Part shown: one piece after another, positions 19,104 to 29,124 of the stretch
Layout of the letters: each line of letters begins with the position of its first letter
Numbering within the stretch: the stretch's first letter is position 1
Assembly (NCBI RefSeq): GCF_004010955.1
Contig: NZ_CP025227.1
Span: 1,116,001-1,180,000, forward strand
Length of the DNA: 64,000 nucleotides
Origin: Actinomyces wuliandei
GTDB lineage: Bacteria; Actinomycetota; Actinomycetes; Actinomycetales; Actinomycetaceae
Direction: 5' to 3'
Notes under the pieces: generated by a model
The model's input: only the letters and a program-made list of their open reading frames with translations
Databases searched by the model: none
What the model was told of the DNA's origin: nothing
Translations under genes and position numbers: made by a program

Positions 19104-19297
19104 CGGGGTGGGGAAGGAGTAGCCGGAGCGTACCTGGGCTGCGTAGTCCGACCCAGTTTCAGCCTCAGCAGTTGCGGGACAGGCCTGGTACCTCGGAGTA
19201 CCCCTGAGGTCGTGCCGCCTCCGGTGGGCGGGGCGATTTCCACGGCTGTACGGGGCAGGTCGTGCTAGTTACCGCTAGATCCGGCTAGGCTGGTTCC

Positions 19298-20155
19298 ATG
19301 ACGCTCGCCGTGGTCACCGACTCTGCCGCCTGCCTGCCAGCAGAGTCCTGCGACCGTCACGGTATCGCTGTCGTCCCTCTCCACCACACCGGTGACGGCA
19401 GCGGCGACGTACCGTCTGCCGCTGGTGGGACACCAGCCACGTCGCGTCCCAGTGTCGAGGAGCTGGAGCAGGCCTACCGTGATGCGGCGCAGCGGGCTGA
19501 CGAGGTCCTGGCCCTCCACGTCTCCGGGGTCCTGTCCGGCACGGTGGACAACGCCCGGCTGGCCGCGTCGCGGCTCAACGGTGACAGGCCGGACCTGGTC
19601 CGGGTGCTGGACTCCGCCAGCTGCTCCGGGGCACTGGCCCTGGCGGTCCTGGCCGCAGCCCAGGCTCCCGACGCCCGTCGTGGTGCCGCCCTGGCCCGGG
19701 AGAGCCTGGCCCGCTCCCACCAGTTCTTCGTCGTCGACGACCTGCGGTACCTGGCGCGGTCAGGACGTATTGACCTCACCACGGCGCGGCTGGGGGGCGT
19801 CTTGGGAATTCGCCCGGTCCTGTCCGTCCAGCCTGAGGGGATACGGGCCGTGGAGACGGTGCGGGGCGGTGCGCGTGCCCGCAGGCACATGGTGGCCCAG
19901 GTCGTGCGGGCTGCCGGAGGAACGGCGCTGCGCGGACCCCGACGCCCGGCGGACCCGGTGATCCTGACCCTCCAGGCCCCCGAACCTGACCTCCCTGGCC
20001 TCAGGGAGGAGGTGGACGCCGCCGTGGCGCGCTCGGGAGCGCGGGTCTCGCAGGTCCTCACCCTGCCGGTGGACAAGGCGCTGGAGGTCCACCTGGGGCC
20101 TGGCGCCACAGGGGTCGCGGTGGCACCTCGGCTCCTGGTCCAGGTTCGTGCCTGA
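19298..20155 (+). CDS. DegV family protein (fatty-acid binding)
   Basis: A 285-aa DegV-fold protein. The N-terminal AVVTDSAACLP, the middle VLALHVSGVLSGTVDNARLAA and VLDSASCSGALALAVLAAA, and RSGRIDLTTARLGGVLGIRPVLSV are the conserved ligand-binding stretches. DegV proteins bind a fatty acid; characterised FakB proteins present it to a FakA kinase, which is not in this window. The gene precedes comEA by about 150 bp on the same strand. Confidence 0.92.
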   Translation: MTLAVVTDSAACLPAESCDRHGIAVVPLHHTGDGSGDVPSAAGGTPATSRPSVEELEQAYRDAAQRADEVLALHVSGVLSGTVDNARLAASRLNGDRPDLVRVLDSASCSGALALAVLAAAQAPDARRGAALARESLARSHQFFVVDDLRYLARSGRIDLTTARLGGVLGIRPVLSVQPEGIRAVETVRGGARARRHMVAQVVRAAGGTALRGPRRPADPVILTLQAPEPDLPGLREEVDAAVARSGARVSQVLTLPVDKALEVHLGPGATGVAVAPRLLVQVRA

Positions 20156-20309
20156 TCCTGTCCGGAGGGTGCCCGTGCGGGCGCCGTGTGAGCGGCGCCT
20201 TGTGAGCGGGCGCTGCCCGGCCACCACAGCGCGTACGGAACTGGCCGTGTCCACAGCCCGTCCTGGCTGACCGGGCACCAACAGCCTCCTCCCGCCTAGC
20301 GTCGCTGCC

Positions 20310-21173
20310 ATGAGCGGCAGGAGACCAGCCCCGGGCAGGCCCGGTCACCGGTCTGTGGACAGGCTGGTGCGCCTGGCCTGCGCCCCTGACCCTGAGGAGC
20401 CCCCCACCCGTCCTCGGCGGGCCGTGCTCGCCCCCCGTGCTGCTGTCGTGGCGGGCACGCTGCTCATGGTCCTGGCTGCGCTCCTGGCGCTGCGCACAGT
20501 CCTGGGTGCCCCCGCAGTGGGGGAGGACGTCCCGAGAGCCGCCGGGACCTCGGGGGCAGGGGAGTCCTCTACCCAGGCGCCTGCCACGGCTCCGGCCACC
20601 CTGCCCCAGGGCGTACCGCCGAGCGACCCCCGTGCCACCAGCAGCACCGGAGCCTCTACCCAGCCAGGGCAGGCGGGGTCCTCCCAGGCTACCGGGCAGG
20701 TGGTCGTCCACGTGACCGGTGCCGTCGCCTCTCCTGGGGTCGTGGTCCTGGGGCAGGGAGCGCGCGTTGCCGACGCGATCGAGGCGGCTGGCGGGGCGAC
20801 CCAGGAGGCGGATACCGACCAGCTCAACCTGGCGCGTGTCCTCAGCGACGGGGAGCAGGTGCGCGTCCCCCGTGAGGGCGAGGTCCTGACCGATCAGGAG
20901 GCTGGAGCAGGACAGGTCGGGGAGCAGCCGGGACAGTCAGCCTCCGGGGCGGCCCACGACGGGCAGGGACAGGAGGCGAGCGGCCTGGTCAACATCAACA
21001 CGGCCAGCGCCCTGGAGCTGGAGGGGCTGCCGGGGATCGGGCCGGCGCTGGCCCAGCGGATCGTGGAGCACCGGGAGGCCAACGGTCCCTTTGGCTCCGT
21101 GGACGAGCTCACGGAGGTCTCCGGTATAGGACAGGCCAAGCTGGAGGCTCTCAGGGAGGTGGCTGTGGTATGA
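20310..21173 (+). CDS. comEA: ComEA-like helix-hairpin-helix DNA-binding protein
   Basis: A 287-aa competence-type DNA receptor. A single transmembrane helix (VVAGTLLMVLAALLALRTVL) is followed by a Ser/Thr/Pro/Gln-rich spacer, a SLBB-type domain (VVHVTGAVASPGVVVLGQGARVAD...LARVLSDGEQVRVP) and a C-terminal pair of HhH motifs (VNINTASALELEGLPGIGPALAQRIVEHREANGPF). It would bind incoming DNA at the outer face of the membrane. The stop overlaps the comEC start (ATGA). Confidence 0.94.
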   Translation: MSGRRPAPGRPGHRSVDRLVRLACAPDPEEPPTRPRRAVLAPRAAVVAGTLLMVLAALLALRTVLGAPAVGEDVPRAAGTSGAGESSTQAPATAPATLPQGVPPSDPRATSSTGASTQPGQAGSSQATGQVVVHVTGAVASPGVVVLGQGARVADAIEAAGGATQEADTDQLNLARVLSDGEQVRVPREGEVLTDQEAGAGQVGEQPGQSASGAAHDGQGQEASGLVNINTASALELEGLPGIGPALAQRIVEHREANGPFGSVDELTEVSGIGQAKLEALREVAVV

Positions 21174-23284
21174 GGCAGCAAGTTCGGCAGCGTGGGGACC
21201 TGGCTGGGGGCAGTCCTGGCCCTGGGACGACTGGCTCAGGGGCTGGCAGCCCGGCGCAGGAGCGCAGGTCCCAGGAACGCGACCACGCCCTGGTGGACAA
21301 GGCCCCCGAGCCCCTCGACCTCAGGCTGGTGGCACCAGCCGGCCTGTGCTGGGTCGCAGCGTACTGGGCCGTCGGGGTCGGCGGTGCACACGGGTGGCGC
21401 CACGTCCTGGCAGCAGCTGGCGTGTGCCTCGGGGCTGCGATGCTGCTGACCGTGCCGGTGGTCCGGTTCCGGCCGCCACGCCACCGGGCGGACCCGCGCC
21501 CAGGCGCCCCGGAGGATCCTCGGGCAGTCGGGTCCGTGAGCGCCAGCCTGCTGCTGTGCGCCCTGGCTGTCTCAGCGGTCCTGACGGTCACTGCCGCCCA
21601 GCTGTGGTCGCGTGCGGGGGACCCGCTGGTCCTGGCTGCGGGAACCTCGGTGTCTCCGCCGCAGGCCGCTGGCGCGGTGACGCTGACCGCAACGGTGGGT
21701 GAGCAGCCACGGGTCCTGGCCCGGGCCGGGTCCACCACCGTGGTGACCAGCCTGCTGGTGCACAGCGTGGAGGGAGAGCCCTGCAGGCTCACGGCTACGG
21801 TACTGGCGGACGCTCAGTGGCTGGACCTGGACATGGGGACGCGGGTCCGGGTGAGGACCCGGCTCCAGCCTGCCGAGGCGGGCAGCTCCCGGGCGGCGGT
21901 CATCGGCTCAGGCGCCCTGGTCCAGGTCCTGGCTCCTCCTAGCGGGACCCTGGCGGTCGTGACGTCGCTGCGACAGGGCCTGGCTGCAGCCGTGGCCGGG
22001 GAAGAGGGCCAGTCGGAGCAGCCTTCTCGCGCGGCTGGGCCGGGCCAGACCGCACCGACCGACCAGCAGGGCCAGGTGGGCCAGGCAGGAACAGCGCTAT
22101 GGTGGCACCAGGGTGCCCAGGCCCTGGTGCCCGGCATCGCCCTGGGGGACGACCACGCCCTGCCCACGCAGGTGCGCCTGGACATGCGTACGGTCTCTAT
22201 GACGCACCTGACCGCAGTGTCTGGGCAGCATGTGGCCATCGTCCTGGGGCTGGGGCTGGGCGCACTGGGCGTCGTGCCGCGACGGTGGCGCGCGGTGGCG
22301 GGTGCCGTACTGCTGGGTGGCCTCGTGGTCCTGGTCCGTCCCTCCGGGTCCGTCCTGCGCTCAGCGGCCATGGGCGGTGTCATGCTTGCCGGGGTGGCTG
22401 CGGGCAGGCGCTCGGCCTCGGTGCCCGCCCTGTGTGCCGGCGTCCTCCTCCTGCTCCTGGCTGACCCCTTCCAGGCGCGTGACTACGGGTTTGCCCTGTC
22501 CGTGGCGGCAACCGCCGGGATCCTGCTGGGAGCACGGCCTGCGGCGGCCCGCCTGTCCCGCTACCTGCCCCGGTGGCTGGCCGCTGCCCTGGCCCTGCCC
22601 ACGGTTGCCCAGGCGGCCTGTGCTCCCCTCCTGGTTCTCCTCCAGCCACAGGTGGGACTGTGGTCGGTCCCTGCCAACGTCCTGGCGGCCCCGGTGGTCC
22701 CCGTGGCCACGGTGAGTGGCATCGCCGCCGCCTTGGTCGCACCGCTGTGGCCTGAGGCGGCCTCTGTGATCGCCTGGCCAGCGCTCGCGTCCTGTGCGTG
22801 GCTGGTGGTAACAGCCCGCAGGCTTGCTGGCCTGCCCGGCTCCGCGCTCGCCTGCCCCGGAGGCGTACCCGGGGCGCTGGCCCTGGCCGGGCTGGAGATG
22901 GTGGTGCTGGCGGTGGCCAGCCGAGGGCTGCGACGCAGGACAGGAGACGGCCTCAGCCTCCTGTCTGGTCTCCTGTCCCGTGGCAGGCTAGCCCCATGGC
23001 ACCCACCCGAGCCCCACGGTCCCGCAGCAGGCGCAGCGCACCGGAAGGACCCACGTGGGACCAGGTCGAGCTGGCTCCGGTGGTCCTTGTCAAGGCGGGG
23101 GAGGAGGTCCTGGCAGACCGTGCGGTGGCCCGTCTCCTGTCGCAGGCCCGGACGAAGGACCCGACCACGGAGATCATCCGGGTCGAGGCCGCCACCTATG
23201 AGGCCCACCAGCTGGACACACTGGTGTCCCCCTCCCTGTTCGGCGAGCCCCGGCTGGTGCTGGTCCCGGCCCTGGAGCAGATGA
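21170..23284 (+). CDS. comEC: ComEC/Rec2 DNA-uptake channel (3' end uncertain)
   Basis: A polytopic competence protein. Visible are two N-terminal helices, a soluble OB-like region (VTLTATVGEQPRVL ... CRLTATVLADAQW), and the ComEC core with MTHLTAVSGQHVAIVLGLGLG, PSGSVLRSAAMGGVMLA and DPFQARDYGFALSVAATAGILLGA. It has no C-terminal metallo-beta-lactamase domain, as in many actinobacterial homologues. The frame has no stop until 23284, 289 bp inside holA; the last ~95 residues are an out-of-frame shadow of holA and cannot be trusted. The functional protein probably ends near 22.95-23.0 kb. Confidence 0.85.
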   Translation: MRQQVRQRGDLAGGSPGPGTTGSGAGSPAQERRSQERDHALVDKAPEPLDLRLVAPAGLCWVAAYWAVGVGGAHGWRHVLAAAGVCLGAAMLLTVPVVRFRPPRHRADPRPGAPEDPRAVGSVSASLLLCALAVSAVLTVTAAQLWSRAGDPLVLAAGTSVSPPQAAGAVTLTATVGEQPRVLARAGSTTVVTSLLVHSVEGEPCRLTATVLADAQWLDLDMGTRVRVRTRLQPAEAGSSRAAVIGSGALVQVLAPPSGTLAVVTSLRQGLAAAVAGEEGQSEQPSRAAGPGQTAPTDQQGQVGQAGTALWWHQGAQALVPGIALGDDHALPTQVRLDMRTVSMTHLTAVSGQHVAIVLGLGLGALGVVPRRWRAVAGAVLLGGLVVLVRPSGSVLRSAAMGGVMLAGVAAGRRSASVPALCAGVLLLLLADPFQARDYGFALSVAATAGILLGARPAAARLSRYLPRWLAAALALPTVAQAACAPLLVLLQPQVGLWSVPANVLAAPVVPVATVSGIAAALVAPLWPEAASVIAWPALASCAWLVVTARRLAGLPGSALACPGGVPGALALAGLEMVVLAVASRGLRRRTGDGLSLLSGLLSRGRLAPWHPPEPHGPAAGAAHRKDPRGTRSSWLRWSLSRRGRRSWQTVRWPVSCRRPGRRTRPRRSSGSRPPPMRPTSWTHWCPPPCSASPGWCWSRPWSR

Positions 23285-24042
23285 CTGACGCCCTGCTGAC
23301 CGACCTGCTGGCCTATGTCGGCTCCGCCGCAGCCCTGGCTGACCCGGAGGTCAGCGTCGTCCTACGGCACAACGGTGGGCAGCGCGGCAGAAGGCTCCTG
23401 GAGGCCGTCGGGTCCTCTGGCTACCCCGTGGTCTCCTGCCCTCCGGTGAAGTCCCCCCGGGACAAGTCCGCGTTGGTGAGCGCCGACGTGGCACGAGCGG
23501 GCCGACGCATCGAGCCGGAGGCCGTCGGTGCCCTCGTGGACGCGCTGGGAAGTGACCTGCGCGAGCTGTGCTCGGCAGCTGACCAGCTTCTCGCTGACAC
23601 CCAGGGGACAATCACCGCCGAGCACGTGAGCACCTACTATGCCGGACGCATTGAGGCCACCGGCTTCACCGTGGCGGACGCCGCAGCCGCAGGCAGCACC
23701 TCGGCAGCCATCACCGCGCTGCGCCACGCCGTGGCCACCGGGACCGACCCGGTGGTGGTCGTGGCGGCGCTGGCGACCAAGGTCCGCCAGCTGGCACGTG
23801 TGGCCGCCGCCGGAGGCCGACGCATGAGCCCGGCCGACCTGGGCATGGCGCCCTGGCAGGTGGACCGGGCGCGGCGCGAGCTCTCCGGCTGGTCCGACGA
23901 CGCCCTGGCCACGGCTATCGTGGCGGTCGCCAGGGCTGACGCCGAGGTCAAGGGAGGCAGTCGGGACGCTGTCTACGCCGTCGAGCGCGCCGTGCTCACC
24001 GTGTGCCGTGCCCGCAGCAGGGGAACGACCTCGCGGCGGTGA
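22996..24042 (+). CDS. holA: DNA polymerase III delta subunit
   Basis: A 348-aa clamp-loader subunit. From the ATG at 22996: PVVLVKAGEEVLADRAVARLL, DPTTEIIRVEAATYEA, SPSLFGEPRLVLVPALE, SRYPVV-type switch (SSGYPVVSCPPVKSPRDKSALV), LVDALGSDLRELCSAADQLL and the C-terminal collar region ending DAVYAVERAVLTVCRA. The order comEA-comEC-holA followed by rpsT nearby is a common conserved neighbourhood. The overlap with the comEC frame is discussed there. Confidence 0.93.
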   Translation: MAPTRAPRSRSRRSAPEGPTWDQVELAPVVLVKAGEEVLADRAVARLLSQARTKDPTTEIIRVEAATYEAHQLDTLVSPSLFGEPRLVLVPALEQMTDALLTDLLAYVGSAAALADPEVSVVLRHNGGQRGRRLLEAVGSSGYPVVSCPPVKSPRDKSALVSADVARAGRRIEPEAVGALVDALGSDLRELCSAADQLLADTQGTITAEHVSTYYAGRIEATGFTVADAAAAGSTSAAITALRHAVATGTDPVVVVAALATKVRQLARVAAAGGRRMSPADLGMAPWQVDRARRELSGWSDDALATAIVAVARADAEVKGGSRDAVYAVERAVLTVCRARSRGTTSRR

Positions 24043-24063
24043 AGCCACGAGGGTGAGTCAGGA

Positions 24064-24086
24064 GGCTGGCCATGAGCAAGCCAGCC
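24064..24086. terminator. Hairpin between convergent holA and DUF1846 genes
   Basis: Seven-base-pair stem ggctggc / gccagcc with a 9-nt loop, 22 bp after the holA stop. No T-run follows. Confidence 0.4.
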
Positions 24087-24135
24087 GGGTGCGTGCGCCC
24101 GGGACGGGCCGCCGAGTGGCTAGGCCCCTTGGTAC

Positions 24136-25620
24136 CTAGCGCTTCCTGTACAGGGCCTTGGTGGCGTAGACAGGCTCGTTGGTGACCTGGACCCCCAGGG
24201 CGCGCAGTATCCCCTCGTCCACGGGACCCAGGATGGTGGAGGTGTGCACGTCGCAGCCACGCAGGTTGTCCAGCTGCTCCAGGGCTCGACGGGCGTTGCT
24301 GTCCCCGTTGGCGGACACGGCCAGGGCGATGAGGACCTCGTCGGTGTGCAGGCGGGGATTGTGGGAGCCCAGGTGCCTGGTCTTGAGCGTCTGGATCGGC
24401 TCGATCGAGGCCGGGGCCAGCAGGTCGACGTCATCAAGCCCGGCCAGGACCTTGAGCGCGTTGAGCAGCATGGCCGAGCAGGCTCCCAGCAGCGCCGACG
24501 TCTTGCCGGTGACAATCCGCCCGTCCGGCAGCTCGACAGCGGCAGCAGGAGCGTCGGTGGACTCCGCTACCTGCAGGGCGGGCCGCACCACCGGCCGGTC
24601 CTCCTTGCTCGCGCCGACCTTGGCCATGAGAAGGGATATCCGGTCGGACTGGACGGACTCCACTGCGTCACGCCTCTCCGCCACCAGCGCCTTGTAGTAG
24701 CGGCGGATGACCTCCTGGACAGCCGCCTGGCGGCAGGCCTCGTCGTCACTGATGCAGTACCCGGCCATGTTGACGCCCATGTCCGTGGGGGAGGCGTAGG
24801 GGGAGGAGCCGAGGATCTCCTCGAACAGACGGGTCAGTACGGGGAAGACCTCCACGTCGCGGTTGTAGTTGACGGCCTGGGTGCCGTGGGCCGCCAGGTG
24901 GAAGGGATCGATCATGTTGACGTCGTCAAGGTCCGCCGTGGCTGCCTCGTAGGCGATGTTGACCGGGTGGTCCAGAGGCAGGTTCCAGATGGGGAAGGTC
25001 TCGAACTTGGCGTAGCCGGAGGCGATGCCGCGCCGGTGGTCGTGGTAGAGCTGGGACAGGCAGGTGGCCATCTTGCCTGAGCCCGGTCCGGGAGCGGTGA
25101 CGACGACCAGGTCGCGGCTCGTCTCAATGTACTCGTTGCGCCCGTAGCCCTCCTCGGAGACGATCCGAGTCACGTCGCCCGGGTAGCCGGGGATGGGGAA
25201 GTGACGGTAGACCCTGATGCCCAGGCTCTCCAGCTTGCGCCTGAAGTCCTGGGCCTGGCGGTTGTCGTCCGTCCACTGGGTGATGACGACGCTGCCCACG
25301 TACAGCCCGTAGCCCCTGAAGGCGTCGACGTGGCGCAGCAGGTCGTCCTCGTAGGAGATACCCAGGTCGGCACGGACCTTGCTGCGGGCCAGGTCCCTGG
25401 CGCTGACGGCGACGACGACCTCGACCTCGTCGCTGAGCTCGGCGAGCATGACTACCTTGTTGTCCGGGGTAAAGCCGGGCAGCACTCGGGAGGCGTGCAT
25501 GTCGTCGATCAGTTTGCCTCCGAACTCCAGGTAGAGCTTGCCCGAGAACTGTGCCCGGCGCTGCGCGATGTGGGTGGACTGCATCCGCCGGTAGGTGTCA
25601 CGGTCGAAGCCGATACGCAT
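24136..25620 (-). CDS. DUF1846 family protein
   Basis: A 494-aa cytosolic protein of the DUF1846 family: [18 protein letters not shown] at the N terminus, [22 protein letters not shown], a glycine-rich [22 protein letters not shown], and [13 protein letters not shown] structure of a member is known, but its reaction is not established. The ATG at 25620 follows AAGGAG by five bases; the GTG two codons upstream abuts the ribosome site and is unlikely. It lies between convergent holA and rpsT. The 325-bp gap upstream (25621-25945) holds repeated GAACCGAGCCC-type words but no gene I can support. Confidence 0.9.
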   Translation of the reverse strand: MRIGFDRDTYRRMQSTHIAQRRAQFSGKLYLEFGGKLIDDMHASRVLPGFTPDNKVVMLAELSDEVEVVVAVSARDLARSKVRADLGISYEDDLLRHVDAFRGYGLYVGSVVITQWTDDNRQAQDFRRKLESLGIRVYRHFPIPGYPGDVTRIVSEEGYGRNEYIETSRDLVVVTAPGPGSGKMATCLSQLYHDHRRGIASGYAKFETFPIWNLPLDHPVNIAYEAATADLDDVNMIDPFHLAAHGTQAVNYNRDVEVFPVLTRLFEEILGSSPYASPTDMGVNMAGYCISDDEACRQAAVQEVIRRYYKALVAERRDAVESVQSDRISLLMAKVGASKEDRPVVRPALQVAESTDAPAAAVELPDGRIVTGKTSALLGACSAMLLNALKVLAGLDDVDLLAPASIEPIQTLKTRHLGSHNPRLHTDEVLIALAVSANGDSNARRALEQLDNLRGCDVHTSTILGPVDEGILRALGVQVTNEPVYATKALYRKR

Positions 25621-25890
25621 GGGCACTCCTTGCTGGTGGGTCGGTAGGCGGCAGGTACGTGCTGCCGGTACACCTGGGGCCGGGGACGCCCCTATGCGGT
25701 GTGTGGCAAGCGGCGGTGCGTGGCTGGGCGGAGCCGGGTTCGGAAACGGGTTACCGGGGCTCTGGAACCGAGCCCGGTGCCAGGGGCCGTAGCTCGTTGC
25801 GGAGGCGCCAGATGAGAGTCGTCGTAACCGAGCCCAGTGTCAGAGCCGCAGGCGCGAGCGGGGCGTCGTTCAAGGGAGCGGGAACAAGGT

Positions 25891-25921
25891 GAGGGCGCCT
25901 CCCTGGCGGGGAGACGCCCTC
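25891..25921 (-). terminator. Terminator downstream of rpsT
   Basis: Inverted repeat gagggcgcctccc / ggggagacgccctc with one mismatch and a 4-nt loop, 25 bp beyond the rpsT stop on the minus strand. Confidence 0.6.
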
Positions 25922-25945
25922 GGTACTCACACCGTAGGACTGGCC

Positions 25946-26206
25946 TCACAGGGAGGCGACGCGCTTGGCCAGCTTGGACTTGCGGTTGGCCGCCTGGTTC
26001 TTGTGGATGACTCCCTTCGCCGCGGCCTTGTCCAGCTTGCGGGAGGCTGCGTGGAGGTGCGTGAGAGCCGCCTCCTTGTCGCCAGCCTCGACGGCCTCGC
26101 GGACACGGCGCACGTAGGTCTTGAGCTCGGACTTGACAGACTGGTTGCGCAGGCGAGCCTTCTCGTTGGTCTTGATGCGCTTGATCTGGGACTTGATGTT
26201 CGCCAC
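25946..26206 (-). CDS. rpsT: 30S ribosomal protein S20
   Basis: An 86-aa basic protein with the S20 signature [18 protein letters not shown] at the N terminus and [23 protein letters not shown] at the C terminus. It binds 16S rRNA in the small subunit. It is monocistronic and has a hairpin terminator. The 26207-26551 interval upstream carries its promoter region and no recognisable gene. Confidence 0.98.
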   Translation of the reverse strand: MANIKSQIKRIKTNEKARLRNQSVKSELKTYVRRVREAVEAGDKEAALTHLHAASRKLDKAAAKGVIHKNQAANRKSKLAKRVASL

Positions 26207-26551
26207 GGTGAAGCTTTCTCGTGTCTGGTGTGGTCAGTGGCCGGAGAGAGGGTTCGCGCCACGGGACTGACAGGAGGTGGTGGGGGTACCTGGCTGACCC
26301 GTGTGCCGGACCCCGCAGCCGACCGGGCCAGAGGTCCAGTGGGCGACTCTAGCACCTGGTGGCAGCAGGTCCCCAGGACTCGGATGGGCGGTGCAGCGTG
26401 AGGTGCGTCGCGCCGGGGCGGTATGCCTGGAGGATAAGGGGGTGCTATGTGGAAGAGTGGCTGCTGGAAGGGGCCGTCCTGCACGGCGTGCTGGGCAGTG
26501 CGGACGTGGAGACCTGCGGCCCAGGACAGACACCAGCATGGTAGGGGCCCT

Positions 26552-27312
26552 GTGCGCTATGCAGACTACCTGGCGGCCAGCGGGTGGGTGGAGAAAGCCT
26601 CAGTGGCACACCTCCTGCTGGACAACGGTGTCCCCCTGCCTACCAGGGAGTTCTTGCACGGCGCCTTCGAGTCGGCTGCGTGGGCAGAGGCTGACAAGGC
26701 CTGCAGGCACCTGGAGCAGCAGCTCCACGGCTGCAGGTTCTCGCAGTCGGTGGTCTGGGGTCCGCTCCTGGTCCCCCGTCCCGAGATCCTTGACGTCCGT
26801 GGGGCGCTGGGGGCACAGGTGCGCGAGAGCCAGGAGGAGATCACCAGGCCTGACTTTGTTGATGAACGTCTTCCCAAGGGTGCTGACATGACTGACCCAG
26901 CCTCCCCGTGGACGTTGTACGCGACGGCTGGTGGTGCTGGACGGCGACGCCTACCACGCCAGCGAGTACCGGGTCGGCCTGGACCGCCGCCGGGACCGGG
27001 AGCCGGCGTGCCGGGGGTTCCAGGTAGCCCGTCTCACGGTCAGGGAGGTCTGGCAGGGCCGCCCAGGAGGAGCTCGGGCTCCTGCTCTCCAGGCGCCGCC
27101 GTCAGGCTGGGGTGTCCACGGCGGCCACGAACGGGGCGGTCGCGGCTCGAGCACGACTACAGGACCTTGCAGTCACGCGGCTTTTCCAGGGGCCTACGCA
27201 GGCCGTCGAGGCGTTTGTGGCCGCTGTGGACACGCGGACACTACGCAGCAGGGGCCGACCCACCCGGCCACGCAGAGAAGCATCTCGACCACCTAGCCGG
27301 GGCTGCGGGAGC
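26552..27312 (+). pseudogene. Decayed gene, possibly DUF559/endonuclease-like
   Basis: Protein-like sequence continues through this interval only if the frame changes. One frame gives VRYADYLAASGWVEKASVAHLLLDNG and then VWGPLLVPRPEILDV and TRPDFVDERLP. Near 26,920 the sense moves to another frame, giving VVLDGDAYHASEYRVGLDRRRDRE and GFQVARLTVREVW, which resembles the D-Y-H ... R-R-D-R ... G-x-x-V-x-R-x-T pattern at the end of DUF559 nuclease domains. Near 27,060 it moves again (AAQEELGLLLSRRR). At least two frameshifts imply a broken gene. The family assignment is tentative. Confidence 0.45.
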
Positions 27313-27376
27313 GCCTGCACTGACGCTGCATGACGGGGGCGCCCCGGCCGTGGATCGGCCGGGGCGCCCCCGTGGC

Positions 27377-28762
27377 TCAGCCCTGCTCCAGGCCGAGACG
27401 TTTCTCCATCTCCTCCAGGGGCACACCCTTGGTCTCAGGCATCCTCAGCAGCACCCAGGCGAGCTGGCCGATCATGCACACAAAGAAGATGGCGAAGGCC
27501 CATCCTCCTCCGAGACCGCCTGCCACGGCCGGGAACCCCCAGGAGACCACGGCTGCGAAGAACCAGTGGGTGAAGGAGCCCAGGGCCTGGCCTCGGGCAC
27601 GGATGCGGCTGGGGAAGATCTCGGAGATGAACACCCAGATGACCGAGCCTTGGCCGAAGGCGTGCGAGGCGATGAACACCAGGAGGCTCGCCAGGACGAA
27701 GGTGGAGGTGTTTCCACCGAGCTCGTCGCCGCCAGCCTGGAAGAACAGGATAGAGATCGCCCCCAGGGACAGGAGGTAGCCGATGGAGCCGACCAGCATG
27801 AGCCTGCGGCGGCCGAAGCGGTCGATGACGGTCAGAGCGGTCATGGTGGCCACGAGGTTCATGGTCCCGATCGCGATGGAGGACAGGAATGCCGCGTCGT
27901 CACCGGCCCCGGCCATGCGGAAGATGTCCGGGGCGTAGTACATGATCGCGTTGATGCCGGAGAGCTGGTTGAAGGTGGCGATCGCGATGGCCAGGAGGAT
28001 GACCTTGGTGTTCCTGCGCACGAAGAACGGGGCCTGGCCCAGGGAGGCGTCCTCCTCCAGGCGCCGGGCGATCTCGGTGATCTCGTACTCGGCCTCCTCC
28101 GGTGACCGGGTCAGGCGGTCGATGATGCCGCGCGCCTCATCAGTGCTGCCGCGGCCGTAGAGCCACCGGGGGCTCTCCGGGATCCCCAGTGCCAGGAGGA
28201 AGAAGATAACCGCCGGAGCGGCCTCGATGCCCAGCATCCAGCGCCAGGCGACTTCGTAGTCGAAGGCTTGGGAGAACACGTAGTTCGTCATGTAGGCCAG
28301 GAGGATGCCTAGCACCACGTTGAACTGCACCAGGCCCACGAGCCGCCCGCGCGTGCGCGCCGGGGAGATCTCTGCGGTGTAGATCGGCGCCACCACGGAG
28401 GCACCACCGACGCCGATCCCCCCGATGAGACGGAAGAACATGAACAGGAGCCAGTTGGAGACCAGGGCCGAGCCCAGGGCCGAGATAGTGTAGAGGATGC
28501 CAATTGTCAGCAGGACCCTCTTGCGGCCCCACGCGTCTGCTGGCCGCCCTGCCGACATGGCACCGATGATGGTGCCGATGAGCGCGGTGGCGACGGTGAA
28601 ACCGAGCCAGAAGTCGCTGAGGTCGTAGATGTCTCGAAGGTTCTCCGTGGTTCCTGAGATGACTGCGGTGTCGAATCCGAAGAGGAGACCTCCCAGCGCT
28701 GCCACGACAGCGCTGCGGATCACGAGAGGACTGGTTCTTTGTGGAGCAGGAGTGGTCGTCAT
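27377..28762 (-). CDS. Sugar porter family MFS transporter
   Basis: A 461-aa twelve-helix permease. Sugar-porter signatures are present: GGLLFGFDTAVISGT, GRPADAWGRKRVL after helix 2, RLIGGIGVGGASVVAPIYTAEISPARTRGRLV, PESPRWLYGRG, and QLSGINAIMYYAPDIF, plus the C-terminal PETKGVPLEEME. It probably imports a monosaccharide with protons. The ATG at 28762 follows GAAAGA; a TTG five codons upstream is less likely. It is a single gene, with a 362-bp gap upstream (28763-29124) holding GA-rich and CCTCAGCCCTG-repeat DNA but no gene. Confidence 0.93.
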   Translation of the reverse strand: MTTTPAPQRTSPLVIRSAVVAALGGLLFGFDTAVISGTTENLRDIYDLSDFWLGFTVATALIGTIIGAMSAGRPADAWGRKRVLLTIGILYTISALGSALVSNWLLFMFFRLIGGIGVGGASVVAPIYTAEISPARTRGRLVGLVQFNVVLGILLAYMTNYVFSQAFDYEVAWRWMLGIEAAPAVIFFLLALGIPESPRWLYGRGSTDEARGIIDRLTRSPEEAEYEITEIARRLEEDASLGQAPFFVRRNTKVILLAIAIATFNQLSGINAIMYYAPDIFRMAGAGDDAAFLSSIAIGTMNLVATMTALTVIDRFGRRRLMLVGSIGYLLSLGAISILFFQAGGDELGGNTSTFVLASLLVFIASHAFGQGSVIWVFISEIFPSRIRARGQALGSFTHWFFAAVVSWGFPAVAGGLGGGWAFAIFFVCMIGQLAWVLLRMPETKGVPLEEMEKRLGLEQG

Positions 28763-29124
28763 TGACGGGTCTTTCAAGGGTGTCGGGTCAAGGGTGTCGG
28801 ATAGGTGCTGGGCATCACGTGACCATTGCGCGACGTAGCCTACACCAGGAACATGCTTGATGGGGAGGAAACGGAGAGGAGCAAACAGGGGAAGAGAGGA
28901 CCAGGACAGGAGAGTAGCAGGGAGGACAAGGCGCTTCCCTCCTGTCCTAGGACCTCAGCCCTGGACCTCAGCCCTGAGGCGTCTGCGACGGGGCACGGCA
29001 GGTTGGCGCCGACCCCGTCCGTCAGGGTCTGCCTGCCAGACGCAGCCGACAGGTCGGGGGAGCCGGGTAGGAGGCGTGCCCGCCCACGACTGCTGCAGGC
29101 AGGGTGGAGGAGCCCGGGACCGCC

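Noticed and set aside
25621..25945. Repeated GAACCGAGCCC words considered as a tRNA or small RNA.
   Set aside because: No cloverleaf or T-loop consensus could be assembled.
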